Source: Rhizobium album (GTDB lineage: Bacteria; Pseudomonadota; Alphaproteobacteria; Rhizobiales; Rhizobiaceae). Taken from it: 64,000 nucleotides of DNA. Where the stretch lies: positions 62,001 through 126,000 of the forward strand of contig NZ_QFBC01000002.1 of the NCBI RefSeq assembly GCF_003122325.1. The letters are read 5' to 3'. Below the pieces are notes generated by a model, which made no database searches, had not been told where the DNA came from, and saw nothing but the letters and a program-made list of their open reading frames with translations. Within the stretch, counting starts at the first letter, position 1. Each line of letters begins with the position of its first letter. Made by a program: the position numbers and the translations under genes. This document shows, piece after piece, positions 49,543 to 58,170 of the stretch.

Positions 49543-51297
49543 TCACAGGGCTAGAATGGAGGTCAGGGCGCGGCGGAGTTCGGAAACCGGATCTTCCGCC
49601 AGCGTTTCCCGGCGCCAGCAGACATGCTGGTCGGGACGGACGAGCACGACGCCGCTGTCGCGGACCTCGCGCAGGTTGGCCCAGTCGCCGGTCAGGTCCT
49701 GCCAGGGCTGGCGCGGGCCGATGACATGCGCCTCGAGCGGAAGGTCGAGCTCGCGGGCAAGCGCCTTCGCCGCCTCGACCCAGCCGCGACCGCCGATGCC
49801 GGTTAGCAGCGTGAAGCGGCCCTTGCCGCAAAGATCGAGCGTCGAGGCTTTCGCGCCGTCTGCGCCGAACAGCCAGGCATGCGGCAGCCGCGCCCCCGGC
49901 CAGGTGGTCGGCTGGTAATGCAGCTCGGCATCCTTTTCGAAGGCCGGCTCTGGCTGCCCGTCGGTCAGGACGGCATCCGAGGCGTAGCGCTGGTTCATCT
50001 CGACGCCATGGGCATCGAATTCGTAGACCTTGGCGGCGATGCTGTCGCGGATCGCGGCACGCTGCAGTTCGGCGGCGGCGGTATCGTCGCAGCGCGCATC
50101 CATGTTCTGCTGCATCTTCACCGGGTCGATGGAATCGAGCAGGCCGAGCGCCTGGAAGATCGGGCCGAACTCCTCGATCGACTTGTTGGCGCGGGTGACG
50201 ATCTGCTTGGCGACCGGAGCGCGCTCACGCTGGTAGCTGTCCAGCAGCTTCGGACCGGCCTGGCCCTTCAGCACCAGGGAAAGCTTCCAGGCGAGGTTGA
50301 AGGCGTCCTGGATCGAGGTGTTGGAGCCGAGCCCGTTCGACGGCGGATGGCGGTGGGTGGCGTCGCCCATACAGAAGACGCGGCCGTTCTGCATCGTCGT
50401 CGCATAGAGGTTGTTGACCGTCCAGGTGGAAACCGACTGGATCTCGACGGCAAGGTCGTGGTCGCCGACGAGGTCGCGCACCACCTTGGTGGCGAAGGCG
50501 GTATCGACCTCCGGCGCCGGCTGGTTGATGTCGTAGCCCCAGACGATCAGCCATTCGTTCCACGGCCGCACCATGCGCACCAGGCCCATGCCGATGCCGC
50601 CGACATCCGCACCCGGCTGCACGACCCAATAGAGCACCGAGGGACGGTGGGCGACGTATTTCGATAGATCGGCCTTGAACAGGATGTTCATCGAGCCGCC
50701 GACGCCCATGCGGCCCTCGAAGGTCAGCCCGGCATCCTCCGCCACCTTGGAATTGCCGCCGTCGGCGCCGATCAGGTATTTCGAGCGGATGGTGAAGTCG
50801 CGGCCGGTCAGCCGGTCGCGGCAGGTGGTGGTGACACCGTCGTCATCCTGCACATGGCTGAGATATTCCGTCGACATCCGCGCCTGCGCGCCGCGCGAAC
50901 AGGCGGTCTTGAACAGCAGCGGCTCCATGAAGGTCTGCGGCAGGTCGTTCATATGCGAGGGCGACGACAGCTGGTGTTCGGCGCGGCTGACCGGATGGGT
51001 GCCCCAGCTGCGCATGCGGCCGATTTCTTCGCCGGCAAGCGAGGTGCAGAAAACGTTCTGCCCCATCAGATCCTGATGGCTGGCGAACAGATAGGCTTCC
51101 TCCTCCACGTCGCGGCCGAGGTCGCGCAGGACTTCCATGGTGCGCTGGTTGGTGATGTGCGCCCGCGGCGTGTTGGCCAGCCAGCGGTAGCGGTTGATGA
51201 CCATGGTTTCGACGCCGTAGGAAGCCAGCAGCGCCGCCGAGGCCGAGCCGGCGGGGCCTGTCCCTATGATCAGAACGTCCGTATTGATATCAGCCAT
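49543..51297 (-). CDS. FAD-dependent phenol hydroxylase (TfdB / resorcinol hydroxylase type)
   Basis: 584 residues, the size of group A aromatic hydroxylases with a thioredoxin-like C-terminal domain. FAD sites: GTGPAGSASAALLASYG near residue 12, YLIGADGGNSKVAEDAGL near 175 (DG motif) and GRVFCMGDATHRHPPSNGLG near 300 (GD motif). The PxNGLGxNTSIQDAFNLAWKL region is as in 2,4-dichlorophenol 6-monooxygenase. Adjacent hydroxyquinol dioxygenases suggest ortho-hydroxylation of resorcinol or a related phenol to hydroxyquinol with NAD(P)H. The exact substrate is inference. It overlaps livM by eight bases, so translation is coupled with the transporter. Confidence 0.88.
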   Translation of the reverse strand: MADINTDVLIIGTGPAGSASAALLASYGVETMVINRYRWLANTPRAHITNQRTMEVLRDLGRDVEEEAYLFASHQDLMGQNVFCTSLAGEEIGRMRSWGTHPVSRAEHQLSSPSHMNDLPQTFMEPLLFKTACSRGAQARMSTEYLSHVQDDDGVTTTCRDRLTGRDFTIRSKYLIGADGGNSKVAEDAGLTFEGRMGVGGSMNILFKADLSKYVAHRPSVLYWVVQPGADVGGIGMGLVRMVRPWNEWLIVWGYDINQPAPEVDTAFATKVVRDLVGDHDLAVEIQSVSTWTVNNLYATTMQNGRVFCMGDATHRHPPSNGLGSNTSIQDAFNLAWKLSLVLKGQAGPKLLDSYQRERAPVAKQIVTRANKSIEEFGPIFQALGLLDSIDPVKMQQNMDARCDDTAAAELQRAAIRDSIAAKVYEFDAHGVEMNQRYASDAVLTDGQPEPAFEKDAELHYQPTTWPGARLPHAWLFGADGAKASTLDLCGKGRFTLLTGIGGRGWVEAAKALARELDLPLEAHVIGPRQPWQDLTGDWANLREVRDSGVVLVRPDQHVCWRRETLAEDPVSELRRALTSILAL

Positions 51298-52411
51298 GCG
51301 GCCCTCCCTTTATAGTCTTGGTCAATGGTCCGCCGGCAAGGATGCGCCGGACGGGGAAAAGTTGAATGCCGGTGCGCTCGGTAAACAGGCCCCACAGGCC
51401 GCGCGGCGCAAACAGCATGATGGCGATGCCGAGAAGGCCGAGGACGAGCAGGTACCAGGAGCCGTAATCGGCAAACAGGTTGCGAAGGATGAAGAAGACG
51501 ACCACCCCGATGATCGGCCCCTCTATGGTGCCGATGCCGCCGATGACGACGATGAAGATCACGTAGGCCGTCCAGTCGGTGACCGAGAAGGCGGCATCCG
51601 GGGAGATGCGGGCCTTCTGCAGGTAGATCAGCGCGCCGGCAAGCCCGGTGACGAAGGCAGCGGCGAGATAGACGGCGAACCGGATGCGGTTCGGATCGAT
51701 GCCGACCGCCCGCGCCGCCTGGCCGTTGTCGCGCACGGCGGCGAGGCCGAGCCCCTGCTTGGAGCGCAGCAGCCTGTAGGCAAAACCGATGGCCGCGCAG
51801 GCGAGCAGCAGCGCCAGCCAGTAATAGACCATGTCGGCCGCCTGCGCCGGTCGCACGCCGAACCAGTCGGCGACGAGCCGCACGCCCGGCAGCTCGCGCG
51901 CCACGCCCGTCGGCAGCGATGTTCCCGTGCCGCCGCCAAGCGCCTTCCACTGCGCCAGCAGCAGCCGCACCACCTCGGCGATCACCCATGTGCCGATGGC
52001 GAAATAGGCGCCGTGCAGGCGGAAGACGAATAAGGCGGTCGGTACAGACAGCAGCATGGCAGCAAGCCCGCCGAACAGGATGGCGACGACCGGGTCGAAC
52101 CCGCCGAGAGCGACCGATGCGGCCATGACATAGGCACCGAAACCGACGAAAGCCTGCTGGCCGACCGAGACCAGCCCGGCATAACCGGCCAGCAGGTTCC
52201 AGCATTGCGCCAGCGTCAGCATGGTGAGGATGAAGAACAGGTCCTGCAGCACCGAACGGCTGGCGAAGAGCGGCGCCGCGATACCGGCCAGGAGCACGGC
52301 GACGATCAGCAGCGCGGCAACCGACGAAGCGCGGTTTCGCGTCGTCACCGTCCAGGCGGAAGCGGCGGCAGGCGCCTGTGAAGAAGAGGAAGACAGGGTT
52401 TCGTGCGTCAT
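51290..52411 (-). CDS. livM: ABC transporter permease, LivM type (transporter 1)
   Basis: 373 residues with about ten transmembrane helices. The LivM signature LLAGYAGLVSVGQQAFVGFGAYV is near residue 90 and the EAA-like loop AVRDNGQAARAVGIDPNRIRFAVY near 220. A cytoplasmic N-terminal tail of about 30 residues is Ser/Ala-rich. With LivH it forms the membrane channel of a branched-chain-amino-acid-type importer, a family often used for aromatic acids and phenolic compounds. The stop overlaps the monooxygenase start; the start is 16 bp after livH. Confidence 0.93.
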   Translation of the reverse strand: MTHETLSSSSSQAPAAASAWTVTTRNRASSVAALLIVAVLLAGIAAPLFASRSVLQDLFFILTMLTLAQCWNLLAGYAGLVSVGQQAFVGFGAYVMAASVALGGFDPVVAILFGGLAAMLLSVPTALFVFRLHGAYFAIGTWVIAEVVRLLLAQWKALGGGTGTSLPTGVARELPGVRLVADWFGVRPAQAADMVYYWLALLLACAAIGFAYRLLRSKQGLGLAAVRDNGQAARAVGIDPNRIRFAVYLAAAFVTGLAGALIYLQKARISPDAAFSVTDWTAYVIFIVVIGGIGTIEGPIIGVVVFFILRNLFADYGSWYLLVLGLLGIAIMLFAPRGLWGLFTERTGIQLFPVRRILAGGPLTKTIKGGPHG

Positions 52412-52427
52412 CTCAATCCACCGTCCT

Positions 52428-53291
52428 TCAATCCAGTGCCCTTGGGAAAAGCCCGCGCGGCCGGACCAGCAGCACGAGGAGGAAGGCCAGATGGCCGGCG
52501 AGTATCTGCCATTCGGGATTGATGGCGGCGCCGAGCGTCTGCGCCACGCCGATGATCACGCCGCCGGCAAGCGTGCCCCAGAACGAGCCGAGCCCGCCGA
52601 TGATCACCGCCTCGAAGGCATAGATCAGCCGCGCCGGCCCCATGGTCGGGTCGAAATTGGCGCGCGTGCCGAGAAACAATGCGGCAATCGTCACCACCAC
52701 CATGGCGAGGCCGGTGGCGGTGGCGAAGATGCGGTCGGCGCGGATGCCCATCAGTCCGGCCGTCGCCCGGTCGTCGGAGGTGGCACGGAAGGCGCGGCCG
52801 AGACCGGTGCGGTAGAAGATCAGGTTCAGCCCGACGATGACGCCGACGGCCGACAGGAAGGTGAAGAGCGGCATGGTGCCGACGCTGATCGGGCCGATCT
52901 GCAGCGAGGCGCTTTCGAGCGCTCCGACCGGCACGCGGCGGCTGTCGGCGGAAAAGCCCTGCAGCAAGGCGTTCTGGATCACCACCGAAAGGCCGAAAGT
53001 GACGAGCAACGGCGGCAGGATGTCGTCGCCGATGGTACGGTTGAGCACGAGGAACTGCAGCCCCCAGCCGATCGCATACATCACCGGCAGCGCGACCAGC
53101 GCCGCGACGAACGGATTGAGCCCGAGCGCGCTGACCAGAACCAGCAGCAGAAAGGCGGCGAGAACGATGAGGTCGCCATGCGCCAGGTTGACCAGCCGCA
53201 TGATGCCGAAGACGAGGCTGAGGCCTGCCGCAAACAGCGCGTAAAGCCCGCCGAGGAGAATGCCCTGTACGATCGTATCGAGCCAGTTCAT
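52428..53291 (-). CDS. livH: ABC transporter permease, LivH type (transporter 1)
   Basis: 287 residues from the ATG at 53291 (MNWLDTIVQGILLGGLYALFAAGLSLVFGIMRLVNLAHGD), the exact LivH opening; upstream extensions of the frame overlap livF and are ignored. About eight transmembrane helices; the EAA-like loop is ATSDDRATAGLMGIRADRIF near 185. Partner of LivM. Its start overlaps the livF stop by four bases (ATGA). Confidence 0.94.
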   Translation of the reverse strand: MNWLDTIVQGILLGGLYALFAAGLSLVFGIMRLVNLAHGDLIVLAAFLLLVLVSALGLNPFVAALVALPVMYAIGWGLQFLVLNRTIGDDILPPLLVTFGLSVVIQNALLQGFSADSRRVPVGALESASLQIGPISVGTMPLFTFLSAVGVIVGLNLIFYRTGLGRAFRATSDDRATAGLMGIRADRIFATATGLAMVVVTIAALFLGTRANFDPTMGPARLIYAFEAVIIGGLGSFWGTLAGGVIIGVAQTLGAAINPEWQILAGHLAFLLVLLVRPRGLFPRALD

Positions 53292-53998
53292 GCCGTGTGC
53301 GCTCCAAAATAGGCCGCATGGATCTCGTCGCGACCGACCGAAGCCGGGGTGCCGGACAACGTCACACGTCCCTCCATCATGCAATAGAGCCGGTCGGCCA
53401 CCTTCAGCGCCTGGCCGATGTCCTGCTCGACGATGACGATGGAGGCGCCTTCGGCGCGGATTTTCGGAAAGGCCGCGTAGATGTCGCGGATGATGACAGG
53501 CGCGAGGCCGAGACTGATCTCGTCGCAGAGCAGCACCTTCGGATTGGACATCAGCGCCCGGCCGATGGCCACCATCTGCTGCTGGCCGCCCGAGAGCGCC
53601 GTGCCGGGGCTGTTGCGGCGCTCCTTGAGCACCGGAAACAGGTCGTAGACCGTCTGCAGCGACCATGCGCCGGCGGTGGCGCGGCCATATCTGCCAATCA
53701 GCAGGTTTTCCTCGACACTGAGCGAGGGAAAAAGCTTGCGCCCTTCCGGCACCATGGCGATGCCAAGCGCCATGACGTCGGGCGCCGGCAGCGCCCCGAT
53801 CTCCCGCTCCTCGAACCGCACCTGTCCGGCCGCGTTGGCGATCATGCCGGACATCGAGCGCATCAGCGTCGATTTGCCGGCACCGTTGGCGCCGATGATC
53901 GCCACCGTCTCGCCGGCATCGAGGGTGATGTCGACGCCGAAAAGCGCCTGGAAATCGCCGTAAAAGGCCGTCAGCCCCTGGGTTTCGAGAAGGGCCAT
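53288..53998 (-). CDS. livF: ABC transporter ATPase, LivF type (transporter 1)
   Basis: 236 residues from the ATG at 53998. Walker A GANGAGKST near residue 37, signature LSGGQQQMVAIGRAL near 138, Walker B VLLCDEISLGL near 157 and the switch His replaced by Gln in IVIVEQDIGQAL, as is usual for LivF-type ATPases. Energises uptake with LivG. Overlaps livG by one base (TGATG) and livH by four. Confidence 0.95.
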   Translation of the reverse strand: MALLETQGLTAFYGDFQALFGVDITLDAGETVAIIGANGAGKSTLMRSMSGMIANAAGQVRFEEREIGALPAPDVMALGIAMVPEGRKLFPSLSVEENLLIGRYGRATAGAWSLQTVYDLFPVLKERRNSPGTALSGGQQQMVAIGRALMSNPKVLLCDEISLGLAPVIIRDIYAAFPKIRAEGASIVIVEQDIGQALKVADRLYCMMEGRVTLSGTPASVGRDEIHAAYFGAHTA

Positions 53999-54720
53999 CA
54001 GACGTCGATCCCCAGATAGATCTGCCGCACCGCTTGCGATTCCATGATTTCGGCCGGCCGGCCGATGCCGATCACCTTGCCGAAATTGAGGACCAGCAGC
54101 CGGCTCACCACCGAATTCAGCGCATGCAGCACATGCTCGACCCAGATGATCGCCGTACCCCTGGCGTGGATCGAACGGATCGTCTCCACCAGCTCGCCGC
54201 ATTCCGCCTCCGTCAGCCCGCCGGCGATCTCGTCGAGCAGCAGCACCCGGGGATCGGTGGCGAGCGCACGGGCCAGTTCCAGACGCTTGCGCTGCAGCAG
54301 GCCGAGGCTGCCGGCCGGCTGGTTGGCGCGCGCAATCAGCCCCGTCGCGACCAGGATGTCGGCGCAGCGATCCGAAACCTCCCTTTCGGTCTTGCGCGCG
54401 CCGTAGGCGGCGGCGACCAGCAGGTTTTCGAAGACGGTCAGTTGCTGGAAGGGTTGCGGGATCTGGAAGGTGCGGCCGATGCCGGCAAGACAGCGCGCCA
54501 TCGGCGGCTGGCGCGTCACGTCGGCGCCATCGAAGAGAATGCGGCCGGAATCGACGCGCAGATTGCCGTTGATCAGGTTGAACAGCGAGGATTTGCCCGC
54601 ACCGTTCGGGCCGATGATGCCGAGCGCCTCGCCCTCCTCCAGCGTGAAGGACACGTCATCCGCCACCTTCAGGGCGCCGAAACTTTTCGACAGGTTTTCC
54701 AGGGCGAGTATGGCCATCAT
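53998..54720 (-). CDS. livG: ABC transporter ATPase, LivG type (transporter 1)
   Basis: 240 residues. Walker A GPNGAGKSS near residue 39, Walker B VLLLDEIAGGL near 161, switch His in IIWVEHVLHAL near 195. The signature motif is degenerate: SLGLLQRKRLELARAL instead of the usual LSxGQ, with Leu-Leu where Gly would be; LivF keeps a canonical signature, so the heterodimer may have one weak ATP site. It is the first of four overlapping transporter genes and is separated from the binding-protein gene by 132 bp containing a long hairpin. Confidence 0.93.
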   Translation of the reverse strand: MMAILALENLSKSFGALKVADDVSFTLEEGEALGIIGPNGAGKSSLFNLINGNLRVDSGRILFDGADVTRQPPMARCLAGIGRTFQIPQPFQQLTVFENLLVAAAYGARKTEREVSDRCADILVATGLIARANQPAGSLGLLQRKRLELARALATDPRVLLLDEIAGGLTEAECGELVETIRSIHARGTAIIWVEHVLHALNSVVSRLLVLNFGKVIGIGRPAEIMESQAVRQIYLGIDV

Positions 54721-54793
54721 TGTCCTCCCGGATGATCGGTTTTTTTGGAGTGGAGGGGCGGAGAAGCCCCTTCGGACAAAAGCGAGTCATGAC

Positions 54794-54836
54794 GCCTCTA
54801 GCCCCTTCTCCCCAGCGGGGAAAAGGGGCTAGAGGC
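54794..54836. terminator. Long hairpin between the binding-protein gene and livG
   Basis: GCCTCTAGCCCC-TTCTCCCC, loop AGC, GGGGAAAA-GGGGCTAGAGGC: 20-base arms with a single mismatch, 54794-54836. On the minus strand it follows the substrate-binding-protein gene by 17 bases and precedes livG. No T run follows. Such hairpins in binding-protein operons usually protect the upstream message and thin downstream transcription, giving excess binding protein. Confidence 0.75.
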
Positions 54837-54852
54837 ACGCCTGTCTGCTCCC

Positions 54853-56130
54853 TTACGCGATCGCTTCCATCTTGCCGCCGGCCGGGATCACCGGGGCGGT
54901 GCGGTTGTCGACGACGACGAGGTCGTAACCGCCGCCGTCCTTCAGCCGCCACTGACCGCCGACCAGCGGCGTCTTGGCGATGTTCTTCGCCGCAAACGGC
55001 GGCACGTTGGCGCCGTCCCAGGCAACCGGCCCGACGATGGTGTCGAGCCTGGTGGCGGCGATCGCCGCGACGACGGCGGCGCTGTCGGTCGGATCGGCGC
55101 GCTTCGTCACGTCGGCCGCCACCTCGAACAGCGCATGCGCAAAGCCGATCGGCTGCGTCCACGGACGGCCGGTGGCCTTGGAGAAGCCGGCGGCGAGTTC
55201 GGCCGCACTTTCGCCCGTCAGCGACGACTTGAACGGGTGGCTCGGCGACCACCAGACCTCGCAGGACAGGTTGTGCCCGGTGTCGCCCAGCGCCTCGACG
55301 GCCTGCGGAAAAAGGATCGCCTTGCCGATCGAGGCGATCTTCGGCCGGAATCCCTGCTGCTTGGCCTGGTTCCAGAAGGTGGTGAAGTCCGGCGGAATCA
55401 TCACGCCGGTGATGATCTCGCAGTTGCCGGACTTGAAGGCGTTGATCTGCGCCGAAAAATCGTCGGTCAGGTTCTGATAGCGGCCGGGGTCGTTGAGGGA
55501 ATAGCCGCCCTTTTCCAGCACCGGCGGGAAGCCGACGGCCTTGTCGCCCCAGGCGTTGCCGTCGCCGTCGTTGGGAAACAGGCCGCCGACGCTCTTGTTG
55601 GTCTCGAGCTGCTGCCACATGTTGGTGTAGACGGCGATGACGTCTTCCAGCCCCCAGAAGAAATGGAAGGCGTGATTGAAGGGCTGCCACGAGGACGGGT
55701 CGCCGGGATTGGCCTGCTGGCCGATGAACCAGGGCTGCCACGGCGCCGCCGTCGAGATGCACGGCACCTCTTCCGCCTCGCAGGTGGTGGCGACCGGGTT
55801 GGTGGTTTCCGGCGTCGAGGCGACGAGCACGATATTGACCTCGTCGTCGACGATCAGCTCCTTGGCGACGTCGGCGGCGCGGTTGGGGTTCGACTGGCTG
55901 TCCTTGACGACCACCTCGAAATTCAGGCCGGCGGCCTGAGTATTGGCCAGGAAGCCGTCGATGATGAACTTGTCGGCCTCGGCGAAGGCGGCAAGCGGCC
56001 CGGTCTGCGGGCTGACATAACCGAGCTTGATCGCCGCGCCCTTGGCGATGGCGGGCATGGCAAGCCCCGATGTCGCCGCAAGCGCACCGGTTGCGGCTGC
56101 GGTCTTCAGCAAATCACGTCTAGTCAACAT
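54853..56130 (-). CDS. Periplasmic substrate-binding protein of ABC transporter 1
   Basis: 425 residues from the ATG at 56130. The N-terminus MLTRRDLLKTAAATGALAA is a twin-arginine-type signal (RRDLLK) ending in AMPAIAKG, so export folded through Tat is possible. The mature part is a type I periplasmic binding protein of the branched-chain amino-acid family (LGYVSPQTGPLAAFAEADKF near 38, DSQSNPNRAADVAKELIVDD near 80, MIPPDFTTFWNQAKQQGFRP near 260). The lobes contain many Trp residues (PWQPWF, SSWQPF, EVWWSPS), fitting an aromatic ligand. Encoded between maleylacetate reductase and livG, so it probably captures the compound catabolised by this operon. Confidence 0.92.
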   Translation of the reverse strand: MLTRRDLLKTAAATGALAATSGLAMPAIAKGAAIKLGYVSPQTGPLAAFAEADKFIIDGFLANTQAAGLNFEVVVKDSQSNPNRAADVAKELIVDDEVNIVLVASTPETTNPVATTCEAEEVPCISTAAPWQPWFIGQQANPGDPSSWQPFNHAFHFFWGLEDVIAVYTNMWQQLETNKSVGGLFPNDGDGNAWGDKAVGFPPVLEKGGYSLNDPGRYQNLTDDFSAQINAFKSGNCEIITGVMIPPDFTTFWNQAKQQGFRPKIASIGKAILFPQAVEALGDTGHNLSCEVWWSPSHPFKSSLTGESAAELAAGFSKATGRPWTQPIGFAHALFEVAADVTKRADPTDSAAVVAAIAATRLDTIVGPVAWDGANVPPFAAKNIAKTPLVGGQWRLKDGGGYDLVVVDNRTAPVIPAGGKMEAIA

Positions 56131-56164
56131 TCTGGTTTCCTCCTCCCAAAGTAGACACAGGCAA

Positions 56165-57226
56165 TCAGAGCGGCGGGCGGTCTCCCGACCAAGCGTCCTG
56201 GAGCAGCGCGCGGATCGACGTGCCGTCGATCGGCCGCGGATTGGCGTAAGGGTTGCGGGTGGCGATCTCGGCGGCGCGGTCGAGATCGCTTTGCGAAAGG
56301 CCGAAATCCCTGAGCGCCAGCGGCGAACCCACGGACTTTGCAAAATCGTAGAGCCCCTGCCCCGGCGTGCCGCCGAAGATGTCGGTGATCGGCGCCAGGA
56401 GTTGGGGCACGGCGGCGGCATTGAAGCCGATCGTGTGCGGCAGCATGACCGCATGCGTCTCGGCATGCGGCGTGTCGAAGCTGCCGCCCAGCGTGTGGCA
56501 GATCTTATGGTGCAGCGACATGGTGATCTGGCCGAGCACCGTGCCGCAGAGCCAGGCGCCGTAAAGCGCCTTTTCCCGCGCCTCGACGTCGCGCGGCGCC
56601 TTGACGATGACCGGCAGCGCCTCGAAGAACGCCCGCATGCCCTCGACCGCCATCATGGTGGTGATCGGGTTGCGGTCGGGGGCATACAGCCCCTCGGCCG
56701 CATGGGCGATGGCGTTGAGGCCGCTGGTCACGCTCATGGCGACCGGCAGGCCGAGCGTCAGTTCCGGATCGTAGATCACCACCTCCGGCACGATCTTCTC
56801 GCCGCGCACCGTCGTCTTGATGCCGTTCTCGGTCTGGCCGAGGATCGGCGTCACTTCCGAGCCGGCATAGGTGGTGGGGATGACGATCTGCGGGATGTCG
56901 GTGCGGTAGGCCATCGCCTTGCCAAGCCCGGTGGTCGAGCCGCCGCCGAGAGAAACGACGCAATCGGCCTTGAGTTCGGCGGCACGCAACAGTGCCCGTT
57001 CGGTGACCTCGACCGGCGTGTGCATCGTCGCGCCGGCAAAGGTGCCGACGGCAAGCGTGCCGAGACGGGCGGCCAGCGCCTCGCCGTCCGCCGCCTGCTG
57101 CGGCGTCGTCAGCACCAGCGCCCGGCGGCAGCCCAGCGTCTCGACCCATTGCGCCACGCCGGCGCTGGCGCCGGAGGCGAACACGACACGGATCGGATGC
57201 GGCTGATAGGAAAAATCGAGTGTCAT
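56165..57226 (-). CDS. Maleylacetate reductase
   Basis: 353 residues, the standard size. Iron-containing-alcohol-dehydrogenase fold: FASGASAGVAQWVE near residue 15, GGGSTTGLGKAMAYRTDIPQIVIPTTYAGSE in short blocks near 93-122, His residues in SLHHKICHTLGGSFDTPHAETHAVMLPH (236-263). The GGGS-TTGLGKA and PTTYAGSE motifs are those of maleylacetate reductases. It reduces maleylacetate, the hydroxyquinol cleavage product, to 3-oxoadipate with NAD(P)H. Its start overlaps the stop of dioxygenase 2 by four bases, coupling consecutive pathway steps. Confidence 0.95.
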   Translation of the reverse strand: MTLDFSYQPHPIRVVFASGASAGVAQWVETLGCRRALVLTTPQQAADGEALAARLGTLAVGTFAGATMHTPVEVTERALLRAAELKADCVVSLGGGSTTGLGKAMAYRTDIPQIVIPTTYAGSEVTPILGQTENGIKTTVRGEKIVPEVVIYDPELTLGLPVAMSVTSGLNAIAHAAEGLYAPDRNPITTMMAVEGMRAFFEALPVIVKAPRDVEAREKALYGAWLCGTVLGQITMSLHHKICHTLGGSFDTPHAETHAVMLPHTIGFNAAAVPQLLAPITDIFGGTPGQGLYDFAKSVGSPLALRDFGLSQSDLDRAAEIATRNPYANPRPIDGTSIRALLQDAWSGDRPPL

Positions 57227-58089
57227 GCCGACTTGCGCTCCTTGCGCGCCCGTACCATCACGAAGGTGAAATCCAGCGACCAGCGGCCGCCCTTTGCCGT
57301 GCCGTCATCCGGCCGGAAGCTGCCGACCAGCTCCTGCTTGACGCCGAACAGCGCGTCTTCGGCCAGATGCGGATCCTGGCCGTCATAGACATGGGTGCTG
57401 ATCGTTTCGAAGCCGGGGGCAGTGATGATGAAATGCAGGTGCGCCGGGCGGCGCAGCGGATAGCCGATCGCATGCAGCATACCCCCGACCGGCCCGTCGC
57501 AGGGCACGGCGTAACCGCCCGGCCGCACGGTGCGGTAGGAGAAGCCTCCGCCCGCATCCGTGGTGAAGACGCCGCGCAGATTGAATTCCGGCTGCAGGTC
57601 CGGCTGCTGGTTTTCGTAAAACCCTTGCGCATTGGCCTGCCATGTCTCGACCCTCGCGCCGGCAACGGGTTGGCCGTCGAGATCGGTGACGCGGGCACTG
57701 ACGACGAGCGGTTCGCCGATGCCGTCCAGCGAAATATCGGCGCCCGACGCCAGACGCGGGGCATCGGCGCGATAGAAGGGACCGCGTACGGTGTTAGGGG
57801 TGGCGCCCTTCGGCCGGCGCGTGTTGATCTCCTCCACCAGCGCGCTGACGCCGAGAAGGTCGGAAAGCAATACCCATTCCTGCCGCTTGTCGTCGCTGGC
57901 ATGGCCGACTTCCGTCAAGAATTCGATGGCGCGCCGCCAGTCGGCCTGGGTCGGCCGCGTTTCCCTGACGGCCTGGTGCACATGCCTGACCAGCGCAGCC
58001 AGAAAGGCCGGCAGCGGGCCGACGCACTGCGCCAGCCGCTCGATCACAAGCGTTGCAGAATCCGCTTCCGTGAAAGACGTGGTCGTCAT
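57223..58089 (-). CDS. Hydroxyquinol 1,2-dioxygenase 2 (intradiol)
   Basis: 288 residues from the ATG at 58089, with GGAGGAG immediately upstream. Same architecture as dioxygenase 1: helical N-terminal domain (TEVGHASDDKRQEWVLLSDLLG near 59-80), then Fe(III) ligands Tyr158 (GFYENQQ), Tyr193 (GGYAVPCDG), His217 and His219 (RPAHLHF). Cys197 replaces the Pro-Asp turn seen in copy 1. It heads the nine-gene catabolic operon and is divergent from LysR 2 across 79 bp. Two intradiol paralogues in one operon suggest different substrate preferences, for example hydroxyquinol and a substituted form. Confidence 0.92.
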   Translation of the reverse strand: MTTTSFTEADSATLVIERLAQCVGPLPAFLAALVRHVHQAVRETRPTQADWRRAIEFLTEVGHASDDKRQEWVLLSDLLGVSALVEEINTRRPKGATPNTVRGPFYRADAPRLASGADISLDGIGEPLVVSARVTDLDGQPVAGARVETWQANAQGFYENQQPDLQPEFNLRGVFTTDAGGGFSYRTVRPGGYAVPCDGPVGGMLHAIGYPLRRPAHLHFIITAPGFETISTHVYDGQDPHLAEDALFGVKQELVGSFRPDDGTAKGGRWSLDFTFVMVRARKERKSA

Positions 58090-58155
58090 GGCTCCTCCTG
58101 AAATGCACATTACCAGCATCGAACGTAGCACTTGATGATTTTTGTTCGATTTAAT

Positions 58156-58170
58156 ATACCATATCGTTAT
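58156..58170 (+). promoter_or_regulatory. LysR-type dyad overlapping the start codon of LysR 2
   Basis: ATACCATATCGTTAT: outer ATA/TAT and an inner C/G pair are symmetric, with T-N11-A spacing. As at LysR 1, its last two bases (58169-58170) are the first two of the ATG. It is less perfect than the LysR 1 dyad but in the identical register. It lies between the divergent dioxygenase 2 and lysR 2 genes. Confidence 0.55.
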
